A stretch of DNA of 64,000 nt from Paracoccus sp. N5. Lineage in GTDB: Bacteria > Pseudomonadota > Alphaproteobacteria > Rhodobacterales > Rhodobacteraceae. How positions within the stretch are numbered: the stretch's first letter is position 1; each line of letters opens with the position of its first letter. This document shows positions 36,048-45,799 of the stretch, in pieces. The notes beneath the pieces were generated by a model. That model saw only the letters and a program-made list of their open reading frames with translations, did no database searches and was not told the origin of the DNA. The position numbers and the translations under genes are program-made. The stretch is from positions 124,001 through 188,000 of the forward strand of contig NZ_AQUO01000001.1 in the NCBI RefSeq assembly GCF_000371965.1, read 5' to 3'.

Positions 36048-36214
36048 TCGCAAGGCTTCGCATCGCTTCCGTCGCCCGTATCCCGGGCGGCGGATTTTCA
36101 ATTTTGGTGCAATTGTGAATATAGCTTTCGGATAAACCCAGCCCGGTTGAATGCTGCTCGCCTTTGGCATACCACGGTGCACCAAATCGACCGACAGACG
36201 GAAGGGGAACTGCG

Positions 36215-38350
36215 ATGGGCCGCGTCGAAAAGGCAGGATTGCGGGTCGATCAGACCCTGGCCAGCTTCATCAACGATCACGCGCTGCCGGGCAGCGGCGT
36301 CGAGCCGCGCCGCTTCTGGGAAGGGCTCTCGACCCTGATCCACGATTTCGGGCCGAAGAACCGGGCGCTGCTGGACAAGCGCGACGAGATCCAGTCGGCG
36401 CTGGACGCCTGGCATATCGCGCATCGCGGCCAGCCGGCGGATGCTGAGGCCTATCGCGATTTCCTGACCGAGATCGGCTATCTCGTGCCGGAGGGCGAGG
36501 ATTTCCAGATCGAGACCCCGGCGACCGATCCCGAATTCGCCCGCATCGCCGGGCCGCAGCTGGTGGTTCCGATCACCAATGCGCGCTATGTGCTCAACGC
36601 CGCCAACGCCCGCTGGGGCAGCCTTTACGATGCGCTCTACGGCACCGACGCCATGGGCGACCTGCCGCGGGGCAAGGGCTATGACGCCACTCGCGGCGCC
36701 CGGGTGATCGACTGGGGCCGCGAGTTTCTCGACACCGCCGCGCCGCTGGCCGAAGGATCCTGGGCGGGCATCGAGGCGCTGTCGGTCCAGGACGGCGCGC
36801 TGGTCCCGGCGCTGCGCGATCCGGCGAAATTCGCCGGCCATATCGGCGATGCCGCCAGCCCCGCCAGCATCTTCCTGCGCAACAACGGCCTGCTGATCCG
36901 CATCGTCCTCGACGCTTCGACCCCGGTCGGCGGGCAGGACAAGGCCGGCATTTCCGACATCGTCATCGAATCCGCCCTGTCCGCGATCATCGACTGCGAG
37001 GATTCCGTCGCCTGCGTCGATGGCGAGGACAAGGCGCTGGCCTATTCGAACTGGCTGGGCCTGATGGACGGCACGCTGGCCGAAGAGGTCCAGAAGAACG
37101 GCAGGAGCTTCACCCGCCGGCTGAACCCCGACGTGGAATTCACCGCGCCGGACGGCTCGACCGTCACCGCCAAGGGCCGGGCGCTGCTGCTGGTGCGCAA
37201 CGTCGGCCACCTGATGACCACGCCCGCCGTGCTGGACCGCGACGGCAAGGAGGTGTTCGAGGGGCTGCTCGACGCCATGGTCACCACGCTTTGCGCCATG
37301 CGCGACCTCGACCGCGGCGCGAACTCGGTCACGCGCTCGATCTATGTCGTGAAACCCAAGATGCACGGCCCCGAGGAAGTGGCCTTCGCCAGCGCGATCT
37401 TCGACCATGTCGAGGACGTGCTGGGCCTGCCGCGCCATACCGTCAAGCTGGGCATCATGGACGAGGAGCGCCGCACCAGCGCCAACCTCAAGGAGTGCAT
37501 CCGCGCCGCGAAGCACCGGCTGGCCTTCATCAACACCGGCTTCCTGGACCGCACCGGCGACGAATACCACAGCTCGATGGAGGCGGGCGACATGCTCGCC
37601 AAGGGCGAGATGAAGGGCCAGCCCTGGATCTCGGCCTATGAGGATCGCAACGTCGACATCGGCCTGGCCTGCGGCCTTTCCGGCAAGGCGCAGATCGGCA
37701 AGGGCATGTGGGCGATCCCGGATCGCATGGCCGAGATGCTGGCCGAGAAGATCGCCCATCCCATGGCCGGCGCCAATACCGCCTGGGTGCCCAGCCCGAC
37801 CGCCGCGACCCTGCATGCGACGCATTACCACCGCGTCGATGTCCACGCCCGCCAGGCCGAGATCGCGGCGCTGAAGCGTCCCGCGCGGCTCGACGACCTG
37901 CTGACCATCCCGCTGGCCGGCGGCCGCAACTACAGCGACGTGGAAATCGCCCGCGAGCTGGAAAACAACTGCCAGGGCATCCTGGGCTATGTCGTGCGCT
38001 GGGTGGACCAGGGTGTCGGCTGTTCCAAGGTGCCCGACATCCACGACGTCGGGCTGATGGAGGACCGGGCGACGCTGCGCATCTCGGCCCAGGCTTTGGC
38101 GAACTGGCTGCATCATGGCATCGTGACGCAGGGCCAGGTCATGGACGCCTTCCGCAAGATGGCGCTGGTGGTGGACCGCCAGAACGCAGGCGACCCGGCC
38201 TATCGGCCGATGGCGCCGGGCTATGACGGCGTGGCCTTCCAGGCCGCCTGCGACCTGGTCTTCCTGGGCCGGGTCCAGCCCTCGGGCTATACCGAGCCGG
38301 TGCTGCATGCCCGCCGCCTGCAGGCCAAGGCCGAGCAGAAAGCCGCCTGA
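36215..38350 (+). CDS. glcB: Malate synthase G
   Basis: 711 residues, condensing glyoxylate with acetyl-CoA to malate, the second enzyme of the glyoxylate bypass. The start MGRVEKAGLRVDQTLASFIN follows GGAAGGGGAAC; an upstream in-frame ATG at 36164 has no ribosome-binding site. Family blocks include ATDPEFARIAGPQLVVPITNARY, IVIESALSAIIDCEDSVACVDGEDK, YVVKPKMHGPEEVAFA, HTVKLGIMDEERRTSANLK and the C-terminal VSCSKVPDI-like block GVGCSKVPDIHDVGLMEDRA. It is the monomeric G isoform, not AceB. The isocitrate lyase gene is not in the window. Confidence 0.95.
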   Translation: MGRVEKAGLRVDQTLASFINDHALPGSGVEPRRFWEGLSTLIHDFGPKNRALLDKRDEIQSALDAWHIAHRGQPADAEAYRDFLTEIGYLVPEGEDFQIETPATDPEFARIAGPQLVVPITNARYVLNAANARWGSLYDALYGTDAMGDLPRGKGYDATRGARVIDWGREFLDTAAPLAEGSWAGIEALSVQDGALVPALRDPAKFAGHIGDAASPASIFLRNNGLLIRIVLDASTPVGGQDKAGISDIVIESALSAIIDCEDSVACVDGEDKALAYSNWLGLMDGTLAEEVQKNGRSFTRRLNPDVEFTAPDGSTVTAKGRALLLVRNVGHLMTTPAVLDRDGKEVFEGLLDAMVTTLCAMRDLDRGANSVTRSIYVVKPKMHGPEEVAFASAIFDHVEDVLGLPRHTVKLGIMDEERRTSANLKECIRAAKHRLAFINTGFLDRTGDEYHSSMEAGDMLAKGEMKGQPWISAYEDRNVDIGLACGLSGKAQIGKGMWAIPDRMAEMLAEKIAHPMAGANTAWVPSPTAATLHATHYHRVDVHARQAEIAALKRPARLDDLLTIPLAGGRNYSDVEIARELENNCQGILGYVVRWVDQGVGCSKVPDIHDVGLMEDRATLRISAQALANWLHHGIVTQGQVMDAFRKMALVVDRQNAGDPAYRPMAPGYDGVAFQAACDLVFLGRVQPSGYTEPVLHARRLQAKAEQKAA

Positions 38351-38373
38351 CCCCGATCTTGCGATCAAGCCGC

Positions 38374-38410
38374 GGCCTGCCCCTTGCCTTCGCAGCGGGC
38401 AGGCCTTTTC
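38374..38410 (+). terminator. Intrinsic terminator of glcB
   Basis: GGCCTGCCC (38374-38382) pairs with GGGCAGGCC (38397-38405), followed by TTTTC, 24 bases after the glcB stop. Confidence 0.75.
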
Positions 38411-38449
38411 ATGCCGTCATCGGCCGCAAGGCGCCGGGGAGGGAATGAC

Positions 38450-39130
38450 ATGCAGCGTTCGCGCATCAACCGCATCATGGCCGAGGCGGCCGAGATGATC
38501 GCCGGGGCCGGCTTCCACCTGCCGCCCTTCGCGCATTGGTCGCCCGAAGAGTTCCGCGCCCGCGCCACCCCCGCCATCCGCGACGGCAGGCTGGGCTGGG
38601 ACATCACCGATTACGGCCAGGGCGATTTCGACCGGCTGGGCCTGTTCCTGTTCACGCTGCGCAACGGCCGGCTGGCCGATCTGCAGGCGGGCCGGGGCAT
38701 GGTCTATGCCGAGAAACTGCTGATTTCGCAGGAAAACCAGATCAGCCCGATGCATACCCATGCCATCAAGACCGAGGACATCATCAACCGCTCGGGCGCG
38801 GTGCTGGCGATCCGGCTCTGCGGCTCGGACGCGCAGGGGCGCATGGACAGGAACGCCGCCGTCCGCGTCGATTGCGACGGCATCGCGCGCGAGGTGGCGG
38901 CCGGCGGCATGATCCGCCTGCTGCCCGGCGAATCCGTCACCCTGCGCCCCGGCGACTGGCACGAATTCTGGGCCGAGGGCGGGCCGGTGCTGATCGGCGA
39001 GGTCTCGACCGTGAACGACGACCTGACCGACAATATCTTCGCCGCCCCGATCGGCCGCTTCGCCCATGTCATCGAGGACGAGCCGCCGACGCACCTGCTG
39101 GTCAGCGATTACGATTCCGACGCTGCGTAA
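38450..39130 (+). CDS. D-lyxose/D-mannose isomerase family protein (cupin)
   Basis: 226 residues from ATG 38450, preceded by GGGGAGGGAA. It resembles the D-lyxose isomerase family of cupin sugar isomerases, which interconvert lyxose/xylulose and mannose/fructose with a bound metal. Metal-ligand blocks are ISPMHTHAIKTEDIINRSG (two His and a Glu) and LRPGDWHEFWAEGG (third His). Length is slightly longer than characterised members. Its genomic setting between glcB and pntA gives no sugar-catabolic neighbours, so the physiological substrate is open. It has an in-frame ATG at 38384 within the glcB terminator, which is not plausible. Confidence 0.82.
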   Translation: MQRSRINRIMAEAAEMIAGAGFHLPPFAHWSPEEFRARATPAIRDGRLGWDITDYGQGDFDRLGLFLFTLRNGRLADLQAGRGMVYAEKLLISQENQISPMHTHAIKTEDIINRSGAVLAIRLCGSDAQGRMDRNAAVRVDCDGIAREVAAGGMIRLLPGESVTLRPGDWHEFWAEGGPVLIGEVSTVNDDLTDNIFAAPIGRFAHVIEDEPPTHLLVSDYDSDAA

Positions 39131-39221
39131 CATTTCCGGATGAGCCAAGCGCTCGCGCTCTTGTGAAAGATTGTTGCGCGATGCTATGAGGTCGCTGCTA
39201 GCTTAACAGGGAGGTTGCCTC

Positions 39222-40796
<1,575 letters not shown>

Positions 40797-40809
40797 GGAG
40801 GCCGGCGCA

Positions 40810-42243
40810 ATGGAATTCGGTTTCACCACCGCCGCCTATGTCGTCGCGGCCATCCTGTTCATCCTGTCCCTGGGCGGGCTTTCGGGCCAGGAAAGCGCCA
40901 AGCGCGCGGTCTGGTACGGCATCGTGGGCATGGCGCTGGCCGTCGCCGCCACGCTGATCGGCCCCGGCTCGGGCCTGTGGCTTCTGTCGCTGATCCTGGT
41001 CGCGGTCGGCGGCGTCATCGGCTGGATCGTCGCCACCCGCGTGCAGATGACCGAGATGCCGCAGCTGGTCGCCGCCATGCATTCGCTGGTCGGCCTGGCC
41101 GCGGTCTTCATCGGCTTCAACACCCATGTCGAGCTTGGCCATGTGCTGGGCCTCGACGCCGCCGGACGCGAGGCGCTGACCGGCTTCGCCGCCGTGCTGG
41201 CGCACAAGTCCCCGGTCGAGCAGTCGATCCTGCGGGTCGAGACCTTCCTCGGCGTCTTCATCGGTGCCGTGACCTTCACCGGCTCGGTCATCGCCTTCGG
41301 CAAGCTCGCCGGCAAGGTCGACGGCAAGGCCAGGAAGCTGCCGGGCGGCCATGTGCTGAACGCCGGCGCGGCGGCGCTGTCGCTGGTGCTCTTGCTGGTC
41401 TATCTGGCCAATGGCTCGACCCTGGCGCTGATCGTGATGACGCTGGCGGCGCTCTTCATCGGCTATCACCTGATCATGGGCATCGGCGGCGCCGACATGC
41501 CGGTGGTGGTGTCGATGCTGAACAGCTATTCCGGCTGGGCGGCGGCGGCGATCGGCTTCTCGCTGTCGAACGACCTGCTGATCGTGGTCGGTGCGCTGGT
41601 CGGCTCCTCGGGTGCGATCCTGAGCTACATCATGTGCAAGGCGATGAACCGCAGCTTCGGTTCGGTGATCCTGGGCGGTTTCGGCGGCGAGGCGGGCCCG
41701 GCGATGGAGATCGTGGGCGAGCAGATCGCCATCGACGCGGAAAGCGTCGCGGCGGCGCTGAACGACGCCGACGAGATCGTCATCGTGCCGGGCTATGGCA
41801 TGGCGGTGGCGCAGGCGCAGCAATCGGTGTCGGAGCTGACCCGCAAGCTGCGCGCGCGCGGCAAGACCGTGCGCTTTGCCATCCACCCGGTGGCGGGCCG
41901 GCTGCCCGGGCACATGAACGTGCTGCTGGCCGAGGCCAAGGTGCCCTATGACATCGTGCTGGAGATGGACGAGATCAACGAGGATTTCCCGAATACCGAC
42001 GTGGTGATCGTGATCGGCTCGAACGACATCGTGAACCCGGCGGCGCAGGAGGACCCGAACAGCCCCATCGCCGGCATGCCGGTGCTGGAGGTCTGGAAGG
42101 CCAAGCAGGTCTTCGTCAGCAAGCGCGGCCAGGGCACCGGCTATTCCGGCATCGAGAACCCGCTCTTCTACAAGGACAACACCCGCATGTTCTACGGAGA
42201 CGCCAAGAAATCCCTCGACCAGCTCCTGCCAATGATCGAATAG
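40810..42243 (+). CDS. pntB: NAD(P) transhydrogenase subunit beta
   Basis: 477 residues, starting 13 bases after pntA with AGGAGGCCGG as ribosome-binding site. About nine membrane helices form the proton channel (first two thirds, with MTEMPQLVAAMHSLVGLAAV). The C-terminal NADP(H)-binding domain III contains IVPGYGMAVAQAQQSV, RFAIHPVAGRLPGHMNVLLAEA and IGSNDIVNPAAQ. The gene ends in IE-TAG, and a strong terminator follows 24 bases later. Confidence 0.96.
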   Translation: MEFGFTTAAYVVAAILFILSLGGLSGQESAKRAVWYGIVGMALAVAATLIGPGSGLWLLSLILVAVGGVIGWIVATRVQMTEMPQLVAAMHSLVGLAAVFIGFNTHVELGHVLGLDAAGREALTGFAAVLAHKSPVEQSILRVETFLGVFIGAVTFTGSVIAFGKLAGKVDGKARKLPGGHVLNAGAAALSLVLLLVYLANGSTLALIVMTLAALFIGYHLIMGIGGADMPVVVSMLNSYSGWAAAAIGFSLSNDLLIVVGALVGSSGAILSYIMCKAMNRSFGSVILGGFGGEAGPAMEIVGEQIAIDAESVAAALNDADEIVIVPGYGMAVAQAQQSVSELTRKLRARGKTVRFAIHPVAGRLPGHMNVLLAEAKVPYDIVLEMDEINEDFPNTDVVIVIGSNDIVNPAAQEDPNSPIAGMPVLEVWKAKQVFVSKRGQGTGYSGIENPLFYKDNTRMFYGDAKKSLDQLLPMIE

Positions 42244-42267
42244 GGGGGGCAGGCCACAAGGTAAACA

Positions 42268-42301
42268 GGGGCGGGCCATCGCGGCCCGCCCCTTCGCGTT
42301 T
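42268..42301 (+). terminator. Intrinsic terminator of pntAB
   Basis: GGGGCGGGCC (42268-42277) pairs perfectly with GGCCCGCCCC (42283-42292), five-base loop, followed by TTCGCGTTT. Confidence 0.75.
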
Positions 42302-42308
42302 CCGGGTG

Positions 42309-42578
42309 CTAATAGGCGTCCAGCATGGACTTGACCACGTCGGTGGGCAGGGCGGGGTGCAGCGCCAGCTTGCGGGTGCGCTTGCCCCGGCGCGGGATCA
42401 GCAGCGCGCAACGGGTGGCGACGGCGTGGGAATGCTTGGCCGAACCGGTGACGATAGCCCCCGCCCGCCAGCGCGAATGCGGGCCGAACCGCAGCACGCT
42501 TTCGATGGCGCCAGGGACATAGCCCTCGGTTTCGGCCGAATCGATCAGCGCTTCACTGATGACGGGGGGCAGGTACAT
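42309..42578 (-). CDS. 89-residue protein, not recognised
   Basis: Reads from ATG 42578 (MYLPPVISEALIDSAETEGY) to TAG at 42309-42311. A GTG two codons upstream could also start it. The sequence is mixed and not low-complexity, with an Arg/Lys-rich central part (LLIPRRGKRTRK) and a C-terminus ALPTDVVKSMLDAY. It has three Cys/His-poor segments and no membrane helix. I do not recognise a family. Immediately upstream are a 20-bp palindrome and a pair of 11-bp palindromes, then a transposase remnant, so it may be the surviving part of a once-regulated locus or itself a fragment. Codon use looks like that of its neighbours. Confidence 0.5.
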   Translation of the reverse strand: MYLPPVISEALIDSAETEGYVPGAIESVLRFGPHSRWRAGAIVTGSAKHSHAVATRCALLIPRRGKRTRKLALHPALPTDVVKSMLDAY

Positions 42579-42601
42579 GGGCACGGCTACTCGGAAACTT
42601 A

Positions 42602-42621
42602 AAATTGGATACATCCAATTT
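42602..42621. promoter_or_regulatory. Perfect 20-bp palindrome, operator-like
   Basis: AAATTGGAT-AC-ATCCAATTT (42602-42621) is an exact palindrome and unusually AT-rich for this genome. It lies 24 bases upstream of the 89-residue ORF. The TTGGAT/ATCCAA half-sites look like those of FadR-subgroup GntR repressors (VanR sites are ATTGGATCCAAT), but no regulator gene is nearby. Confidence 0.5.
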
Positions 42622-42665
42622 GTTAGTCCGAGCCGGCGCGGATTTGTATCTGCCCTTTTGAACAG

Positions 42666-42698
42666 GTGTGCCATACAAGTTCAGCGCGTATGGCATAC
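42666..42698. promoter_or_regulatory. Two 11-bp palindromic half-operators 22 bp apart
   Basis: GTGTGCCATAC (42666-42676) and GTATGGCATAC (42688-42698). The second is a perfect palindrome; the first differs from its reverse complement family by one base. Start-to-start distance is 22 bp, two helical turns, as expected for cooperative dimer binding. The pair also forms an inverted repeat TGCCATAC...GTATGGCA. Confidence 0.45.
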
Positions 42699-42719
42699 CC
42701 GGCTTTCGTGCCTTGGTCG

Positions 42720-43325
42720 TATCGCGGCCCAGTTGTCCGGTTCTCGGCATCTGGAGGACCCGATCAACGATGGATCTGTCCGGCTCTGACGGATCTTGCA
42801 GAAATATTGGCAGGGCGTGAGCCCCGAGCGTCTGAGGCCTGCGGGCAAGTTCCGGGTGAGGAGGGACAAGACAACAGTCCAGTGGACTGTCGGCCCCGAC
42901 GCAAGATGAAGTCTGTGATGTGCGTCCGAAACTGGTCCTGGCCCTCGTAGTGAAAGCGCTCCACGGTTGCTTCTTTGATCGTGGGGCTATCCCATGGCGC
43001 TGCAAGAAACGGTGCAAGGCCGAGCGTGTCCGATGGGAGGTCGGCGCAAAGGCAGTCGTCCAGTAGGCAGCAGCGTATGGCGCCTGAACGCCACGATCGC
43101 CACTTCTCCTTCCCGCCTGGCACCGTCGAGCGAGGTTCTTTCGGCCGCGTCTTCATGTCCTCGACCGTTCGACGCTTTCGCCGCTTGGCCCCGGTCATGG
43201 AGTAATCCCCAGTTCGCGGCGCCGCGGTCGAAGCATCCGATCGCTGTATCGCTGCTCGGATGGCGTGCCTGGTCGCGACGCCTCCATGACGAACGGGTGC
43301 TACAGGGCATCCTTCCTTCGAAAGG
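42720..43325 (-). mobile_element. IS481-family transposase remnant, internally deleted and frameshifted
   Basis: Reading the minus strand, pieces of one IS481-type transposase appear in order: RRKRRTVEDMKTRPKEPRST (helix-turn-helix linker), then VAIVAFRRHTLLP and LDDCLCADLPSDTLG, then LQRHGIAPRSK, then TIKEATVERFHYEGQDQFRT, and the end GLTPCQYFCKI / EPDRSIVDRVLQMP. Between LQRHGI and TIKEATVERFHY most of the DDE catalytic core is missing, and the frame changes several times. No clear terminal repeats were found, so the boundaries are approximate. The element is non-functional. Confidence 0.75.
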
Positions 43326-43351
43326 ATCCATCAAACCGTGGCATCAAACAG

Positions 43352-43858
43352 CTAGGGCGTGATCAGGATCGGCGTGCCGTCGCGCACCATGGCATAGACA
43401 TCCTCGACCTCCTCGTCGCGGACGGCGATGCAGCCGGCGGTCCAGTCCTGCATGCGCTGCGACAGGGCGCGGCCCTCGGGGCCCTGGCCGTGGATGAAGA
43501 TGTCGCCGCCCGGCGCCTTGCCCTGCGACAGCGCGAAGGCGGTGTCGTTCGGGTTCGGATAGGACACGCCGACCGACAGGTGATAGCGGCTGTCGGGGTT
43601 GCGGCGGTCGATGTAGTAAAGCCCTTCGGGGGTCTTGCCGTCGCCCTCGAACTGCTTGTGGCCGATGGGTTCGTTGCCAAGCCCGATGCGATAGGCCTTG
43701 AGCACGGTATTGCCGCTGAGCAGCAGCATCTGGCGCGCGCCCTTGTTCACCACGACCTGCGTCACCGGCGGGCCGGAATAGGTCTTGAACTTGCTGGGTC
43801 CGCAGGCGGCAAGCCCCAGCAAAAGCGCGATGGCGACGATACGGCCCAGCCAGCCCAT
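43352..43858 (-). CDS. L,D-transpeptidase (YkuD) family lipoprotein
   Basis: 168 residues starting MGWLGRIVAIALLLGLAACG: a signal peptide with lipobox LAAC, so the protein is predicted to be lipid-anchored in the periplasm (Cys19). The YkuD fold is seen in VVNKGARQMLLLSG, GDGKTPEGLYYID and the active-site stretch FIHGQGPEGRALSQRMQDWT followed by AGCIAVRD. The catalytic Cys and upstream His are kept, but the family S-x-G-C-I-R reads T-A-G-C-I-A, a small deviation. Enzymes of this family make 3-3 peptidoglycan links or attach lipoproteins. An upstream extension is possible but would hide the signal peptide. It is divergent from the DUF3422 gene. Confidence 0.87.
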   Translation of the reverse strand: MGWLGRIVAIALLLGLAACGPSKFKTYSGPPVTQVVVNKGARQMLLLSGNTVLKAYRIGLGNEPIGHKQFEGDGKTPEGLYYIDRRNPDSRYHLSVGVSYPNPNDTAFALSQGKAPGGDIFIHGQGPEGRALSQRMQDWTAGCIAVRDEEVEDVYAMVRDGTPILITP

Positions 43859-44036
43859 GTGATGACCCTCGATCCGGTGTTTTGCGGCATTTTGCCCGTC
43901 CTGCGGGTGACGGGCAATCCGCCGGCGGTTCACGAAATCCTGATGCCTGCCGGGACGGGTGGCAGATTTGCCAGAGCTGACCTGCAGCTTGGGCTTTCGG
44001 CTTGCGGGAAATCCGGCTGCGGCTAAACATGCCGCC

Positions 44037-45332
44037 ATGAACGACGAAGACGAACATCCGCTGCGCTATGCGCTGGTCAACGAGCTGCACGCCCGGCCCT
44101 CGCCGCGGCTCAAGGCGCCCTGCACGGCCGTCTTCCTGGCGGTGAAGGAGCCGCGCGACGCGGCCAACCGCGACCGCGCCCGCGATGTCGCGCATCTGGC
44201 CGAGCTTTGCGCCCGCCACGGCGCGCCCAGCCCCGACACCAGCGCCGGCCATTACACCGCGCAGCTGGGCCGGCATCAGCTGCGCTGGGAAAGCCATACC
44301 GAATTCGTGACCTATGCCGCCTTCGCGCCCGGCCTGCCGCCGCGGCCCTTCGGCCCCTCGGCCGGCGCCATCTTCCCCGAGGACTGGCAGCATCATGCCC
44401 CGGGCAAGCGCATCGCGGCGGTGATGATCCAGGTCGATTTCCTGCCCGAGGATCCGGCTGCCATCATGCCGCGGCTGCGCGAATGGTTCGCGGCCGACAG
44501 CCTGGCCTCGGTCTGGGTGCTGGAAGAGGCGGCGGTGGTCGCGGGCGATTTCCGCATCGACCCGGACGGCTGGATGCGCTTCGCGCTGTTCGTGAAGCCC
44601 GGGACGCAATCGGGCCGCATCGGCCGCATCGTGCAGCGGCTGACCGATCTCGAGACCTATCGCGCCATGTCCATGCTGGGCCTGGGCGGCGCGCGCCAGC
44701 TGACGCAGCAGCTCAATGCGCTGGACCCGCAGCTCAACGACATCCTGCAGGGCATGGCCGACGAGAGCCGGCCGGCCGACGCGGTGCTGCACGAGCTGCT
44801 GACGGTCTCGGCCCGACTGGAACGCACGGCGACGCAGCAATCGTTCCGCTTTGGCGCCACCGCGGCCTACGAGGCGATCGTGATGGACCGCGTCGCCTCG
44901 CTGCGCGAGTCGCGCTTCATGGGCGGGCAGATGCTGACCGAATTCATGGCCCGGCGCTATCACCCCGCCATGCGCACGGTGAAATCGGCCGAGAAGCGGC
45001 TGGCGGCGATGGTCGATCGCAGCGAGCGCGCGGGCGAACTCTTGCGCACCCGCGTCGACGTGCAGCGCAGCGCCCAGAACCAGGAACTGATGGTGCGCAT
45101 GGACCGGCGCGCCGACCTGCAATTGCGGCTGCAGCACACGGTCGAGGGCCTGTCGGTGGTGGCGATCAGCTATTATGCCGTGGGGCTTCTGGGCTATGCG
45201 CTTTATCCGGTCGCCCATGCGCTGCATGTCGACAAGGCGGTGATGGTCGCGGCGCTGACGCCGCTCGTCGTCGCCGGGGTCTGGCTGGCCATGCGCCGCA
45301 TCAAGGCCCGGCTGCATGCCGGCGGTCACTGA
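44037..45332 (+). CDS. DUF3422 family membrane protein
   Basis: 431 residues starting MNDEDEHPLRYALVNELHARPSP, the typical N-terminus of DUF3422 proteins. A soluble N-terminal part with HTEFVTYAAF and RFGATAAYEAIVMDRV blocks is followed by a coiled-coil-like stretch and two membrane helices near the C-terminus (VEGLSVVAISYYAVGLLGYA and MVAALTPLVVAGVWLAM). The family occurs widely in alphaproteobacteria; its function is unknown. A tiny lipoprotein gene and an ArsC-like gene follow closely on the same strand and are likely co-transcribed. Confidence 0.9.
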   Translation: MNDEDEHPLRYALVNELHARPSPRLKAPCTAVFLAVKEPRDAANRDRARDVAHLAELCARHGAPSPDTSAGHYTAQLGRHQLRWESHTEFVTYAAFAPGLPPRPFGPSAGAIFPEDWQHHAPGKRIAAVMIQVDFLPEDPAAIMPRLREWFAADSLASVWVLEEAAVVAGDFRIDPDGWMRFALFVKPGTQSGRIGRIVQRLTDLETYRAMSMLGLGGARQLTQQLNALDPQLNDILQGMADESRPADAVLHELLTVSARLERTATQQSFRFGATAAYEAIVMDRVASLRESRFMGGQMLTEFMARRYHPAMRTVKSAEKRLAAMVDRSERAGELLRTRVDVQRSAQNQELMVRMDRRADLQLRLQHTVEGLSVVAISYYAVGLLGYALYPVAHALHVDKAVMVAALTPLVVAGVWLAMRRIKARLHAGGH

Positions 45333-45354
45333 TTTCACCATGAAGGAGCCCGTC

Positions 45355-45429
45355 TTGAAAACCATCCTGTTGCTTGGCGCCGTGCTGGCGCTGTCGGCCT
45401 GCAACGTGCCGCTGGTCCCGCTGGTCTGA
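45355..45429 (+). CDS. 24-residue small lipoprotein
   Basis: Starts with TTG 45355, six bases after AAGGAG, or with ATG 45340 in the same frame, which adds five residues but has no ribosome-binding site. The product KTILLLGAVLALSACNVPLV ends a few residues later. Lipobox LSAC predicts cleavage before Cys15 and a mature lipid-anchored peptide of only ten residues. It starts 22 bases after the DUF3422 stop, and its own stop shares one base with the next ATG (TGATG), so it is embedded in the operon. Reminiscent of entericidin-like peptides, but unidentified. Confidence 0.6.
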   Translation: MKTILLLGAVLALSACNVPLVPLV

Positions 45430-45773
45430 TGGCGGGGGTGCTGCGGATGTATGGGCTGGCCCATTGCTCGACCTGCCAGAAGGCGCAGGCCGAGCTTGAG
45501 GCTGAGGGCTGGCAGGTCGCGTTTCGCGATGTCGCCAAGACGCCGCTGGACGAGGCCGAATGGCAGCGCATGATCGCGGATTTCGGCGAGAAGCTGGTCA
45601 ACCGCGCCAGCCTGACCTGGCGCGGCATGTCCGAGGCGGAACGCGCCGGCACGCCGCTGCGGATGTTGTCGGCGAAACCCTCGCTGATGAAGCGGCCGGC
45701 GATTGTCGCGGGCGATCTGCACCTGCTCGGCTGGACCGCGAACGTCAAGCGCGCCTTGGGAGTCGCCGCCTGA
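45429..45773 (+). CDS. ArsC/Spx-family thioredoxin-fold protein
   Basis: 114 residues of the ArsC-like family (arsenate reductase/Spx group). The N-terminal active-site region is MYGLAHCSTCQKAQAEL with a C-S-T-C pair at residues 13-16. FRDVAKTPLDEAEW and the PSLMKRPAI cis-proline-type block follow. The pattern is closer to the YffB/Spx-like reductases than to plasmid arsenate reductases, and no ars genes are nearby, so a thiol-redox role is likely but unproven. Start ATG 45429 overlaps the lipoprotein stop by one base. Confidence 0.88.
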   Translation: MAGVLRMYGLAHCSTCQKAQAELEAEGWQVAFRDVAKTPLDEAEWQRMIADFGEKLVNRASLTWRGMSEAERAGTPLRMLSAKPSLMKRPAIVAGDLHLLGWTANVKRALGVAA

Positions 45774-45799
45774 GGGTGCGCTGTGCCGGAACGTCACGC

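Noticed and set aside
45429..45773. Arsenate resistance gene arsC
   Set aside because: The C-S-T-C start and the lack of any ars neighbour fit the Spx/YffB-like group better, so a specific arsenate role is not claimed.
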